Shown: in pieces, positions 1-6,108 of the stretch | How the letters are laid out: each line of letters starts with the position of its first letter | Position numbering within the stretch: the first letter of the stretch is position 1 | Source of the DNA: Chloroflexota bacterium | GTDB taxonomy: Bacteria; Chloroflexota; Anaerolineae; 4572-78; J111 | Length of the DNA stretch: 6,108 nt | Reading direction: 5' to 3' | NCBI GenBank assembly: GCA_003694775.1 | Contig: RFJV01000342.1 | Coordinates: forward strand, 1 to 6,108 | Made by a program: the position numbers and the translations under genes | The notes under the pieces: model-generated | What the model saw: the letters and a program-made list of their open reading frames with translations, nothing else | What the model was told of the DNA's origin: nothing | Database searches by the model: none

Positions 1-88
1 CCAACTCTCCAACTCTCCAACTCACTAACTCTCAAACTCCCTAACTCTCAAACTCTTTAACTCCCTAACTCACCAACTCACCAACTCA
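1..88. repeat. Array of eleven 8-bp tandem repeats (core AACTC), G-free on the + strand
   Basis: Eleven consecutive octamers in perfect register fit the pattern N-N-A-A-C-T-C-N, with CCAACTCA, CCAACTCT and CTAACTCT as the commonest forms. The array touches the left edge, so it may be longer. No G occurs on the + strand before position 93. TAA stops at 26-28, 42-44 and 58-60 close all three forward frames, and the reverse strand is closed the same way by TGA and TAG, so it is not coding. It runs straight into the metG Shine-Dalgarno sequence, so it is either metG leader RNA or the spacer holding the promoter. No -35/-10 pair is visible in it. It could be a simple slippage-derived microsatellite. 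A regulatory role is only a possibility. Confidence 0.9.
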
Positions 89-103
89 TTAAGGAGTACC
101 GCA

Positions 104-1885
104 ATGCCCGAAAACATCCTGGTCTGCACGGCCTGGCCTTATGCCAATGGCGACCTGCACATCGGTCATCTGGCGGGGGCATACCTGCCTCCGGATATCT
201 TTGCCCGGTATCATCGCCTGAAAGGGAACAATGTCCTGATGGTGTCCGGCTCCGACTCCCACGGTACGCCTATCACCATCCGGGCCGACGCCGAAGGTAT
301 CTCCCCTCGCGAGCTGTTCGAGCGGTATCATCTGCGCTTTCTGGAAACATTCCAGCAAATTGGCGTGTCTTACGACCTGTTCACCCATACCGATACCGAA
401 AATCACTACCGGGTGGCGCAGGATATTTTTACCGCCTGTCTGAACAACGGCTACCTGTACCGGAAAACGGAACAGCAGTTTTTCTCCGAAACCGAGGGCC
501 GCTTCCTGCCCGACCGCTACATTGAAGGAACCTGCCCCCACTGCGGCTACGACGGCGCCCGCGGCGACCAGTGCGACAACTGCAAAAAACTGCTGGAGCC
601 GACCGACCTGATTAACCCCCGCAGTAAAACCGATGGCTCCACGCCGGTTCTGCGCGAAACGGAGCATTTTTACCTGGACCTGCCCAAACTCAGCGACCAG
701 ATTCTGGCCTACCTCAGTGAAAACAAAGAGCACTGGCGCCCGCAGGTCATCAACTTCAGCCTGCAGTATGTGAAGGACGGGCTGAAAGGCCGGCCTATCA
801 CCCGCGACATCGACTGGGGCATTCCCATTCCCCTGGAAGGCTACCCGGAAAAACGGCTCTACGTCTGGTTCGAGGCGGTCATCGGCTACTTCAGCGCCAG
901 CATCGAATGGGCCAGAAATCAGGGCCGGCCCGAACAGTGGAAAGATTGGTGGTACGACCCGGCGGCTAAAACCTACTACTTCATCGGCAAGGACAACATC
1001 CCCTTCCACACCGTCATCTGGCCGGCAGAACTCATCGCCACCGGACGCCGCCTGTACGAGGACGACCCGGCCAAACAGCTCAACCTGCCCTACGACGTAC
1101 CGGCCAACGAGTACCTGAATATGGAAGGCAAAAAGCTCAGCACCAGCCGCAACTGGGCCATCTGGGCCCCCGACCTGCTGGAACGGTACGACCCGGACCC
1201 CATTCGTTTCTACCTGACCGTGATTGCGCCCGAAACCCGCGACACCGACTTTACTTTTGAGGACTTCATCCGCCGCAACAACGATGAGCTTGTGGCCGCC
1301 TGGGGCAACCTGGTCAACCGGGTGCTGGGCTTTGCCTACAAGCGGTTCGACGGAAAAGTCCCCCCTATCGGCCCCGCCGGTCTCGACGAGGCCGACCGCC
1401 AGATTCTGGCCGAAGTGGAAGCCGGCTTTGAAACCGTGGGCGACCTGCTGGCCGCGGTCAGGCTGAAGGCCGCCCTGGAAGAAGTGATGCGTCTGACCCG
1501 CGCCGCCAACGTGTATCTGGACGGCAAGGCCCCCTGGCACCAAATCAAGGAAGACCCGGCCGCGGCGGGCACGTCCATTTACGTGGCTCTGCGGGTGATT
1601 GATAATCTCAAAATCCTGTTTGCTCCGTTCCTGCCGTTTACCTGCCAGAAACTGCACGAGTACCTGGGGTACGACGGCCAGCTTTTTGGCCGCCAGTACA
1701 CCCAGACCTTTACCGAAACCGAACGCACCCACGTGGCTCTGTGCTACGACCACAGCCAGGCCGTGGGCCGCTGGGAGCCAGGCCGCCTGCCCGAAGGCCA
1801 GCCCCTGCGCAAACCCGCCCCGCTGTTCAAAAAGCTGGAGCCAGAACTGGCCGAACAGGAAATCGCCCGGCTGTTGGAAGCCTAG
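104..1885 (+). CDS. metG: Methionyl-tRNA synthetase (MetRS), class I
   Basis: Charges tRNA-Met and initiator tRNA with methionine in the cytoplasm, using ATP. The 593-residue protein opens with a Rossmann catalytic domain carrying A-W-P-Y-A-N-G and the HIGH signature at residues 19-22. A single zinc knuckle of the form CX2CX9CX2C follows (Cys144, 147, 157, 160). The Y-V-W-F-E-A-V-I-G-Y stretch at 253-262 and His302 match the methionine pocket. The second signature is K-L-S-T-S (344-348), a variant of KMSKS in which the second Lys is Thr. The helical anticodon-binding domain follows, with W-G-N-L-V-N-R at 400-406 and P-W at 477-478, equivalent to the anticodon-reading Pro-Trp of the E. coli enzyme. 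The protein ends soon after this domain and lacks the C-terminal Trbp111/EMAPII-like dimerisation domain of the longer E. coli form (about 677 aa). The ATG is set by AAGGAG at 91-96, 7 bases upstream. It is probably first in an operon with folC, which starts 12 bases after its stop. Confidence 0.97.
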   Translation: MPENILVCTAWPYANGDLHIGHLAGAYLPPDIFARYHRLKGNNVLMVSGSDSHGTPITIRADAEGISPRELFERYHLRFLETFQQIGVSYDLFTHTDTENHYRVAQDIFTACLNNGYLYRKTEQQFFSETEGRFLPDRYIEGTCPHCGYDGARGDQCDNCKKLLEPTDLINPRSKTDGSTPVLRETEHFYLDLPKLSDQILAYLSENKEHWRPQVINFSLQYVKDGLKGRPITRDIDWGIPIPLEGYPEKRLYVWFEAVIGYFSASIEWARNQGRPEQWKDWWYDPAAKTYYFIGKDNIPFHTVIWPAELIATGRRLYEDDPAKQLNLPYDVPANEYLNMEGKKLSTSRNWAIWAPDLLERYDPDPIRFYLTVIAPETRDTDFTFEDFIRRNNDELVAAWGNLVNRVLGFAYKRFDGKVPPIGPAGLDEADRQILAEVEAGFETVGDLLAAVRLKAALEEVMRLTRAANVYLDGKAPWHQIKEDPAAAGTSIYVALRVIDNLKILFAPFLPFTCQKLHEYLGYDGQLFGRQYTQTFTETERTHVALCYDHSQAVGRWEPGRLPEGQPLRKPAPLFKKLEPELAEQEIARLLEA

Positions 1886-1897
1886 AAAGGGTATTCT

Positions 1898-3232
1898 GTG
1901 CCGATAAATACCTACACCGACGCCCTGACCTATTTTTACAGCTACGCCCACTTTAACCCGGCAGACACGTCGAACTGGAGCCTGGACCGGATGCGCGGCC
2001 TGCTGGCCCGGCTGGGCGACCCGGAAAAGAAATTTCCGTCCATCCTGATTGCCGGCACCAAAGGCAAAGGCTCCACCGCGGCCATCACCGAGAGCATTTT
2101 CCGGGCCGCCGGCTACAAAACCGGCTTGTACACCTCGCCGCACCTGCACTCCTTCCGGGAGCGAATCCGCATCAACGGCGAACTGATTGCCGAGGAGCAT
2201 GTGGTCGACCTGGCCCGCCGGCTTAAACCGTTCTTTGAAGAAACACCCGGCCTGACTGCCTTTGAGCTGATTACCGCTGTGGCCTTTACCGCCTTTGCCG
2301 AAGCCGGCGTCGACGTGGCGGTCGTCGAGGTGGGCCTGGGCGGACGGCTGGACGCCACCAATGCCCTGGACCCCACCATCGCCGTTATCACTTCCATCAG
2401 CTACGACCATATGCAGATTCTGGGCAACACCCTGGGCCTGATTGCCCGCGAAAAGGCCGGTATCATCCGGCCCGGCGCGCTGGTTGTCAGTGCGCCGCAG
2501 TACCGGGAGGCCATGCAGGTGATAGAAGAGGTCTGCACGGAAAAGGCGGCCCGGCTGGTAGTGGTCAACCACCACTGGAACTGGAACATCGGCCAGTGCA
2601 CCAACCTGGACGGACAGCCCTTTACCGTAGACGGACACACCTACTGGCTTTCCCTGCTGGGCGAGCATCAGGTGGTCAACGCCATTACGGCTCTGGCCGC
2701 GCTGGACGGGTTTGAGGAGCGAACCGGTCTTTCGGTGCCGGAGGAGGCCCGCAAGCAGGGCATTGCCTCGGTGCAGTGGCCGGGACGGCTGGAAATCCTG
2801 TCTCGCCGGCCATTTCTGGTGCTCGACAGTGCCATGAACGGCGATTCCGCAGACAAGCTGGCCCGCGCCCTTAAAAAATGCTTTGGCCGGGAAACGGCCA
2901 CATTTATTTTCGGAGCCTCGGCTGACCACCCGATTTACGATATGCTCCACGTATTCCTGCCGATGTCCGAGCGGATGATTGTCACCGCGGCCCACCACCC
3001 GCGCGCCGCCAGGCCGGAAGCACTGGTCCAGACCGCCACCGAACTGGGCGGGAATGTAGCCGCCGCTCCCGATGGCGCCGCGGCCCTGGAAATGGCCCTG
3101 GAAAACGCCGCCCCCGACGACCTGATTTGCGTCGCCGGTTCTCTGTTCCTGGTGGCCGATGTGCGCGAGGCCTGGATGAAAAAAATGCACCTGCCCTTAC
3201 CCCCCATCGACCCGATGGTGGTTTCAACTTAA
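1898..3232 (+). CDS. folC: Dihydrofolate synthase / folylpolyglutamate synthase (FolC, Mur ligase superfamily)
   Basis: ATP-dependent ligase that adds glutamate to (dihydro)pteroate and/or to folates, making and retaining folate cofactors in the cytoplasm. The 444 residues are a usual length. Seen in order: P-loop G-T-K-G-K-G-S-T (53-60); the substrate loop Y-T-S-P-H-L-H-S-F-R-E-R (78-89); E-V-G-L-G-G-R-L-D-A-T-N (144-155); S-Y-D-H (168-171); E-K-A-G-I (185-189), whose Lys186 corresponds to the carbamylated lysine of the family; G-E-H-Q-V-V-N-A (255-262); Q-W-P-G-R-L-E (293-299) at the domain junction; and G-S-L-F-L-V (414-419) near the end. The C-domain motif, normally D-G-A-H-N, reads D-S-A-M-N (310-314), so the usual His is Met313. 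The start is a GTG placed 6 bases after AAAGGG (1886-1891); that spacing and its position just past the metG stop decide the start. Whether it has one or both activities cannot be told from sequence. Confidence 0.95.
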   Translation: MPINTYTDALTYFYSYAHFNPADTSNWSLDRMRGLLARLGDPEKKFPSILIAGTKGKGSTAAITESIFRAAGYKTGLYTSPHLHSFRERIRINGELIAEEHVVDLARRLKPFFEETPGLTAFELITAVAFTAFAEAGVDVAVVEVGLGGRLDATNALDPTIAVITSISYDHMQILGNTLGLIAREKAGIIRPGALVVSAPQYREAMQVIEEVCTEKAARLVVVNHHWNWNIGQCTNLDGQPFTVDGHTYWLSLLGEHQVVNAITALAALDGFEERTGLSVPEEARKQGIASVQWPGRLEILSRRPFLVLDSAMNGDSADKLARALKKCFGRETATFIFGASADHPIYDMLHVFLPMSERMIVTAAHHPRAARPEALVQTATELGGNVAAAPDGAAALEMALENAAPDDLICVAGSLFLVADVREAWMKKMHLPLPPIDPMVVST

Positions 3233-3243
3233 ATTTTTCTGCT

Positions 3244-3251
3244 GGAGAGAG
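3244..3251 (+). promoter_or_regulatory. Ribosome binding site of lon (long spacing)
   Basis: The purine run GGAGAGAG is the only Shine-Dalgarno-like sequence in the folC-lon gap. Its GGAG core lies 14 bases before the ATG at 3262, and its last G lies 10 bases before it, which is on the long side. An in-frame TTG at 3253 would be only one base from the run, which is too close. The in-frame ATG at 3292 has no purine run at a good distance. The site therefore favours 3262 without proving it. Confidence 0.6.
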
Positions 3252-3261
3252 ATTGCCGTTT

Positions 3262-5700
3262 ATGGATTTTTTTGAAAGCGACCTCCTGAATATGGATGAT
3301 TTTGACGATTTCGACGACGAAATAACCGAGCTTGAACTGCCTCTGCTGGCAATTCGGGATACGGTTGTTTTTCCGCGTATGCTGACCCCCCTGTTTGTGG
3401 GCCGCGACCGCTCCCTGCTGGCCCTGGAAGCCGCCATCACCGAGAGCAGTCAGATTGTGGTGGTCACCCAGAAAGATGCAATAGTGGAAGAACCCGGTCT
3501 GGACGACCTGTACTCCATCGGAACGCTGGCCGTGGTGGGCCGGATGCTCCGTATGCCGGAAGGCGGCACCAACATCCTGGTGCAGGGCTACCAGCGGGTC
3601 GAAGTGCTGGGCTTGACCCAGGACGACCCGTACCCGCGTGTCCTGGTCCGGCGACTGCCGGAGGCGGTGGAGCAGAACGCCTCGCTGGAGGCGCTTCGCC
3701 GGGCCGTACTGACCATGTTCGAGAAGTGCGTCCACCTGAACCGCAACCTGCCGGAAGACGCCTACGTGGCGGCAATGAATATCGACGACCCCGGCTGGCT
3801 GGCCGACATGATTGCCTCGGTCATGGAGTTCGACGTGCCCCAGCGCCAACAGCTTCTGGAAACGGTTGACCCGTCGGAGCGGTTACAGCGCTTGAGTGTG
3901 ATGCTGGCTCAGGAACTGGATGTGCTGGAGCTGGAAACCCAGATTCAGACCAAGGTTCAGGAAGAGGTAGACAAGGGCCAGCGGGAATATTTTTTGCGCG
4001 AGCAGATGCGCATTATCCAGGGCGAACTGGGCGAACTGGACAGCCAGCTGGCCGAAATCAACGAACTGCGCGAGAAGCTGGAAAACAGCAACCTGCCGGA
4101 CGAAGTGCGGGCCAAGGCCGAAAAGGAGCTTTCCCGCCTGTCGATAATGCCGCCCGCCGCGCCGGAGGTGGGCATCATCCGTACCTACCTGGACTGGTTG
4201 CTGGAACTGCCCTGGACTGAGGCCACCGAGGACAGCACCGATATCCAGCAGGTCGCCAGGGCGCTGGATGAAAATCATTACGGCATTGCCAGGGCTAAAG
4301 AACGTATTCTGGAATACATTGCCGTCCGCCAGCGGGCCGGCGACAAGATGCGCAGTCCCATCCTCTGTTTTGTGGGACCGCCCGGAACTGGCAAAACCTC
4401 GCTGGGCCGGTCTATTGCCGAGGCCCTGGGCCGCAAGTTCATCCGCATCAGCCTGGGCGGCATCCACGATGAGGCCGAAATCCGCGGCCACCGGCGAACG
4501 TACATCGGGGCAATGCCGGGCCGCATCATCCAGAGTATGCGCCGGGCCGGGGTGGTCAACCCGCTGTTTATGCTGGACGAAATCGACAAAATCGGAGCCG
4601 ATTTTCGGGGCGACCCCAGCGCGGCCTTGCTGGAAGCGCTGGACCCGGAGCAGAACAACAGCTTTTCCGACCACTACCTGGAACTGCCGTACGACCTTTC
4701 AAAGGTGTTCTTTATCACGACGGCCAACGTTCTGTACACCATTCCTTCGGCCCTGCGCGACCGGATGGAAGTTATCGAATTTTCCGGCTACATCGAGGAA
4801 GAGAAGCTGGCCATTGCCCGGCAGTTCTTGATTCCGCGCCAGCTTGAACAGCACGGGCTGGAGCAGGTCAACCTGAACATCACCGACAGCGCGCTGAAAG
4901 GCATCATCCGTGAATACACCTACGAGGCCGGCGTTCGCAACCTGGAGCGGGAAATCGGCCAGATTTGCCGCAAGGTGACCCGCCGCCTGGCCGAAGGAAA
5001 AGCCGCCCCGCAGGTGATTACCCGCCAGTCTCTGCACAAATACCTGGGACCGCCCCGCTTCAGCGAACAACTGCTGGACGGGCAGGACGAGGTGGGCGTG
5101 GCGATTGGCATCGCCTACACCGAAGCCGGCGGCGACGTGATGCCGGTGGAAGTGGCCCTGATGCCCGGCAAAGGCCAGCTTACGCTCACCGGACAGCTTG
5201 GTGAAGTGATGCAGGAATCGGTGCAGGCGGCCCTCTCTTATGTGCGGGCCAATGCCGAGACATACGGCGTAAAACCGTCGGTGTTTGAAAACAGCGATAT
5301 TCACCTGCACGTGCCGGAAGGGGCTATCCCCAAAGACGGGCCAAGCGCCGGGGTTACGATGGTGACGGCGATTATGTCGGCGTTTTCCGGCTACAAGGTA
5401 CGCCACGACGTGGCGATGACCGGCGAGGTCACCCTGCGAGGGAAAGTCCTGCCCATCGGTGGCTTCAAGGAAAAGGTGCTGGCCGCTCACCGGGCCGGAA
5501 TCAAAACGGTGTGTGTACCGGCCCGCAACAAAAAGGACCTGGTCGACGTGCCGCGCAAGGTTCAGCGGGAGCTGAACATCGTTTTTGTGGATAACGTGGC
5601 CCAGGTGCTTGAGATTGCGCTGATACCGGAAAAACCGAAACGCCGCAAGCGCGCCGCGGCTTCAAAGGATAACGGCCAGAGGCAGAACGAGGATAAATAA
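3262..5700 (+). CDS. lon: ATP-dependent protease La (LonA)
   Basis: Hexameric cytosolic AAA+ protease that unfolds and degrades damaged proteins and specific short-lived regulators. From this start it has 812 residues, against 784 in E. coli. Domains seen: N-terminal substrate-binding domain (about 25-215, starting L-P-L-L-A-I-R-D-T-V-V-F-P); a charged helical linker (about 215-300); the AAA+ module with Walker A G-P-P-G-T-G-K-T (372-379), Walker B L-F-M-L-D-E (435-440), sensor-1 T-T-A-N (486-489), arginine finger in L-R-D-R-M-E (R501) and the sensor-2 segment E-A-G-V-R-N-L-E-R (555-563); then the protease domain with nucleophile Ser695 in K-D-G-P-S-A-G and its partner Lys738 in F-K-E-K, 43 residues apart as in E. 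coli (S679/K722). All catalytic elements are intact. The first 20 residues are rich in Asp and Phe, and the tail (791-812) is Lys/Arg-rich and hydrophilic; both look like disordered extensions. The open frame continues upstream into folC (to 3127), but those codons overlap folC and do not resemble Lon. No CIRCE-type heat-shock operator is visible. It is the last gene before the terminator. Confidence 0.97.
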   Translation: MDFFESDLLNMDDFDDFDDEITELELPLLAIRDTVVFPRMLTPLFVGRDRSLLALEAAITESSQIVVVTQKDAIVEEPGLDDLYSIGTLAVVGRMLRMPEGGTNILVQGYQRVEVLGLTQDDPYPRVLVRRLPEAVEQNASLEALRRAVLTMFEKCVHLNRNLPEDAYVAAMNIDDPGWLADMIASVMEFDVPQRQQLLETVDPSERLQRLSVMLAQELDVLELETQIQTKVQEEVDKGQREYFLREQMRIIQGELGELDSQLAEINELREKLENSNLPDEVRAKAEKELSRLSIMPPAAPEVGIIRTYLDWLLELPWTEATEDSTDIQQVARALDENHYGIARAKERILEYIAVRQRAGDKMRSPILCFVGPPGTGKTSLGRSIAEALGRKFIRISLGGIHDEAEIRGHRRTYIGAMPGRIIQSMRRAGVVNPLFMLDEIDKIGADFRGDPSAALLEALDPEQNNSFSDHYLELPYDLSKVFFITTANVLYTIPSALRDRMEVIEFSGYIEEEKLAIARQFLIPRQLEQHGLEQVNLNITDSALKGIIREYTYEAGVRNLEREIGQICRKVTRRLAEGKAAPQVITRQSLHKYLGPPRFSEQLLDGQDEVGVAIGIAYTEAGGDVMPVEVALMPGKGQLTLTGQLGEVMQESVQAALSYVRANAETYGVKPSVFENSDIHLHVPEGAIPKDGPSAGVTMVTAIMSAFSGYKVRHDVAMTGEVTLRGKVLPIGGFKEKVLAAHRAGIKTVCVPARNKKDLVDVPRKVQRELNIVFVDNVAQVLEIALIPEKPKRRKRAAASKDNGQRQNEDK

Positions 5701-5730
5701 CAGGGCGTACAGTTTGAACCGCTGAGAACA

Positions 5731-5770
5731 AAAAACAGTGGGGCGACATTTGTGTCGCCCCACTGTTTTT
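5731..5770 (+). terminator. Intrinsic terminator after lon, perfect 18-bp stem
   Basis: Left arm 5731-5748 (AAAAACAGTGGGGCGACA) is perfectly complementary to right arm 5753-5770, with a TTTG loop at 5749-5752. The stem has a GC-rich centre, and its outer A5/T5 ends supply the T-tract. It starts 30 bases after the lon stop. Because the A-tract mirrors the T-tract, it could also stop transcription coming from the right on the - strand. Confidence 0.93.
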
Positions 5771-5793
5771 ATTGCCGGATAGAGTCTTAACAT

Positions 5794-5834
5794 TTGACAT
5801 AATACCTTGCACTTTATGTTTATTCAGGTATAAT
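5794..5834 (+). promoter_or_regulatory. Promoter-like hexamers in AT-rich DNA (tentative)
   Basis: A perfect TATAAT (5829-5834) lies in the most AT-rich part of the window. Sixteen bases upstream is a weak -35-like TTGCAC (5807-5812). A perfect TTGACA also occurs at 5794-5799, but it is 29 bases from the TATAAT, too far to form a standard sigma-70 pair with it; its nearest alternative -10 (TATGTT, 5815-5820) is poor. If active, it would transcribe rightward from about 5841 into the repeats or into a gene beyond the window. AT-rich DNA yields such matches by chance, so confidence is low. Confidence 0.3.
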
Positions 5835-5883
5835 TAATTTGTATGCAGGGCAAGGGTAATCCGTTGGCCTGTCGTATACCGCC

Positions 5884-5942
5884 CGCTATTTTCAAGGGGG
5901 TTGGACCGTCCCTGGCGGGACGACACCGAGGGATAAAAATTT
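5884..5942 (+). repeat. Structured direct repeat, copy A
   Basis: A segment of 59 bases from CGCTATTTTCAAGGG to AAAAATTT that recurs as copy B at 5978-6035. By hand alignment about 47 of 59 columns agree, with the first 15 bases and the 14-base GTCCCTGGCGGGAC identical. That 14-mer forms a small hairpin, here with a 6-bp stem (5907-5912 with 5917-5922) and loop TGGC. The last three bases are shared with the palindrome that follows. No function is known to me. It could be an interspersed repeat, part of a non-autonomous mobile element, or a structured RNA. Confidence 0.8.
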
Positions 5943-5977
5943 CTGTAGGACAACTGCTAGCAGTTGTCCTACAGAAA
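5940..5977. repeat. Perfect 38-bp palindrome between the two direct repeats
   Basis: The arm TTTCTGTAGGACAACTGCT (5940-5958) is followed with no spacer by its exact reverse complement (5959-5977), centred on GCTAGC. As RNA it would fold into a long hairpin of about 17 bp with a CTAG tetraloop; as DNA it could extrude a cruciform or bind a dimeric protein. It lacks a following T-tract, so it does not look like a standard terminator. It fills exactly the space between copy A and copy B. Confidence 0.95.
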
Positions 5978-6035
5978 CGCTATTTTCAAGGGAGTGCGAC
6001 AGTCCCTGGCGGGACAGCAACGCGAATGAAAATTT
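5978..6035 (+). repeat. Structured direct repeat, copy B
   Basis: Second, diverged copy of the segment at 5884-5942, running from CGCTATTTTCAAGGG to AAAATTT, 94 bases downstream of the first. The GTCCCTGGCGGGAC hairpin is kept (6002-6006 with 6011-6015, loop TGGC), while the bases on each side have changed. This suggests either constraint on the hairpin or recent spread of that core. It is followed at once by the GC-rich inverted repeat at 6036. Confidence 0.8.
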
Positions 6036-6107
6036 GGTAGCCCCGGCATCCCAATGCCGGGCGGGTCAGGCAACCACCCCGGCGGGCATCGGGATGCTCC
6101 GCCTACC
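6036..6107. repeat. Imperfect inverted repeat of two GC-rich hairpins (REP/BIME-like)
   Basis: The ends are GGTAG (6036-6040) and CTACC (6103-6107), and the arms share GCATCCC and ATGCC blocks in inverted orientation. Each arm is also a hairpin: CCCGGCAT/ATGCCGGG (6042-6049 with 6054-6061, loop CCCA), and GGCGG-GCAT/ATGC-CCGCC (6081-6089 with 6094-6103, loop CGGG, one bulged T at 6098). A pair of inverted, related hairpins is the layout of REP/BIME-type extragenic repeats. The window ends one base later, so the array may go on. Confidence 0.75.
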
Positions 6108-6108
6108 G

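Noticed and set aside
1..88. G-quadruplex on the - strand of the octamer array
   Set aside because: The - strand is G-rich but most units have only single or double Gs, and GGG occurs only in isolated places, so a stable quadruplex is not supported.
89..3190. A 1033-codon open frame on the - strand across metG and folC
   Set aside because: Its codons are the exact complements of the metG/folC codons, which share one frame. It stays open only because TTA, CTA and TCA are avoided in the sense genes. Its translation is low-complexity and resembles nothing, whereas the sense frames carry all the family motifs.
3127..3261. Extended N-terminus of lon reading into folC
   Set aside because: The 45 extra codons overlap the conserved folC end, have no ribosome site, and do not resemble Lon; the ATG at 3262 lies downstream of the only purine-rich site.
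3229..5490. Long - strand open frames opposite lon (3229-3849, 3883-4674, 4699-5490)
   Set aside because: They are in the same complement register as lon, broken only where lon uses a rare TTA/CTA/TCA codon, for example TTA near 3882. They are shadows of codon bias.
5501..5812. A 103-codon - strand open frame across the lon end and terminator
   Set aside because: It crosses the lon 3' end antisense and the terminator hairpin, and shows no recognisable domain.
5940..5977. The palindrome as an intrinsic terminator
   Set aside because: The right arm ends in AGAAACGC with no T-tract, and no gene ends just before it; lon already has its own terminator at 5731-5770.
5884..6035. A CRISPR array reading of the repeated segments
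   Set aside because: Only two diverged copies exist, the repeats are longer than usual CRISPR repeats, and the only 'spacer' is a perfect palindrome; no cas gene is present.
5843..6040. A 65-codon + strand open frame in the repeat region
   Set aside because: It is read through both direct repeats and the palindrome, has no Shine-Dalgarno site at a proper distance, and its peptide simply mirrors the repeats.

Overview
The window holds three complete, ordinary housekeeping genes on the + strand: metG (methionyl-tRNA synthetase), folC (folate synthase / folylpolyglutamate synthase) and lon (ATP-dependent LonA protease). A G-free array of octamer repeats lies in front of them, and about 400 bases of non-coding, repeat-rich DNA lie behind. 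The genes are GC-rich and nearly avoid the codons TTA, CTA and TCA. Together with clean Shine-Dalgarno sites, this indicates a GC-rich bacterium. The AACTC octamer array, the GGCATCCC-type GC-rich hairpins and the protein style suggest an uncultured Chloroflexota (Anaerolineae-like) genome. That placement is an impression from pattern memory, not a demonstrated result.

Layout: 1-88 is eleven consecutive 8-bp units (core AACTC) running directly into the metG ribosome binding site. 104-1885 is metG. 12 bases later folC begins at a GTG (1898-3232), and 29 bases after its stop lon begins at an ATG (3262-5700). The same orientation, the short gaps and the lack of any terminator between them suggest one transcription unit, closed by a perfect 18-bp stem terminator at 5731-5770. 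The three products are not steps of one pathway. They cover translation (Met-tRNA), one-carbon cofactor supply (which also feeds methionine and formyl-Met synthesis) and protein quality control, so a metG-folC link through one-carbon/methionine metabolism is possible but is inference.

From 5771 to the window end I see no credible gene. This stretch has an AT-rich segment with promoter-like hexamers. It then has two diverged direct repeats of about 58 bp, each with the same small hairpin, separated by a perfect 38-bp palindrome. Last comes a 72-bp imperfect inverted repeat made of two GC-rich hairpins. This composite is the part most worth a second look. The coding part shows only small oddities: a Met replacing the usual His in the C-domain motif of FolC, a K-L-S-T-S version of the KMSKS motif in MetG, and a charged N- and C-terminus on Lon. 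I found no evidence of a new multi-gene system.
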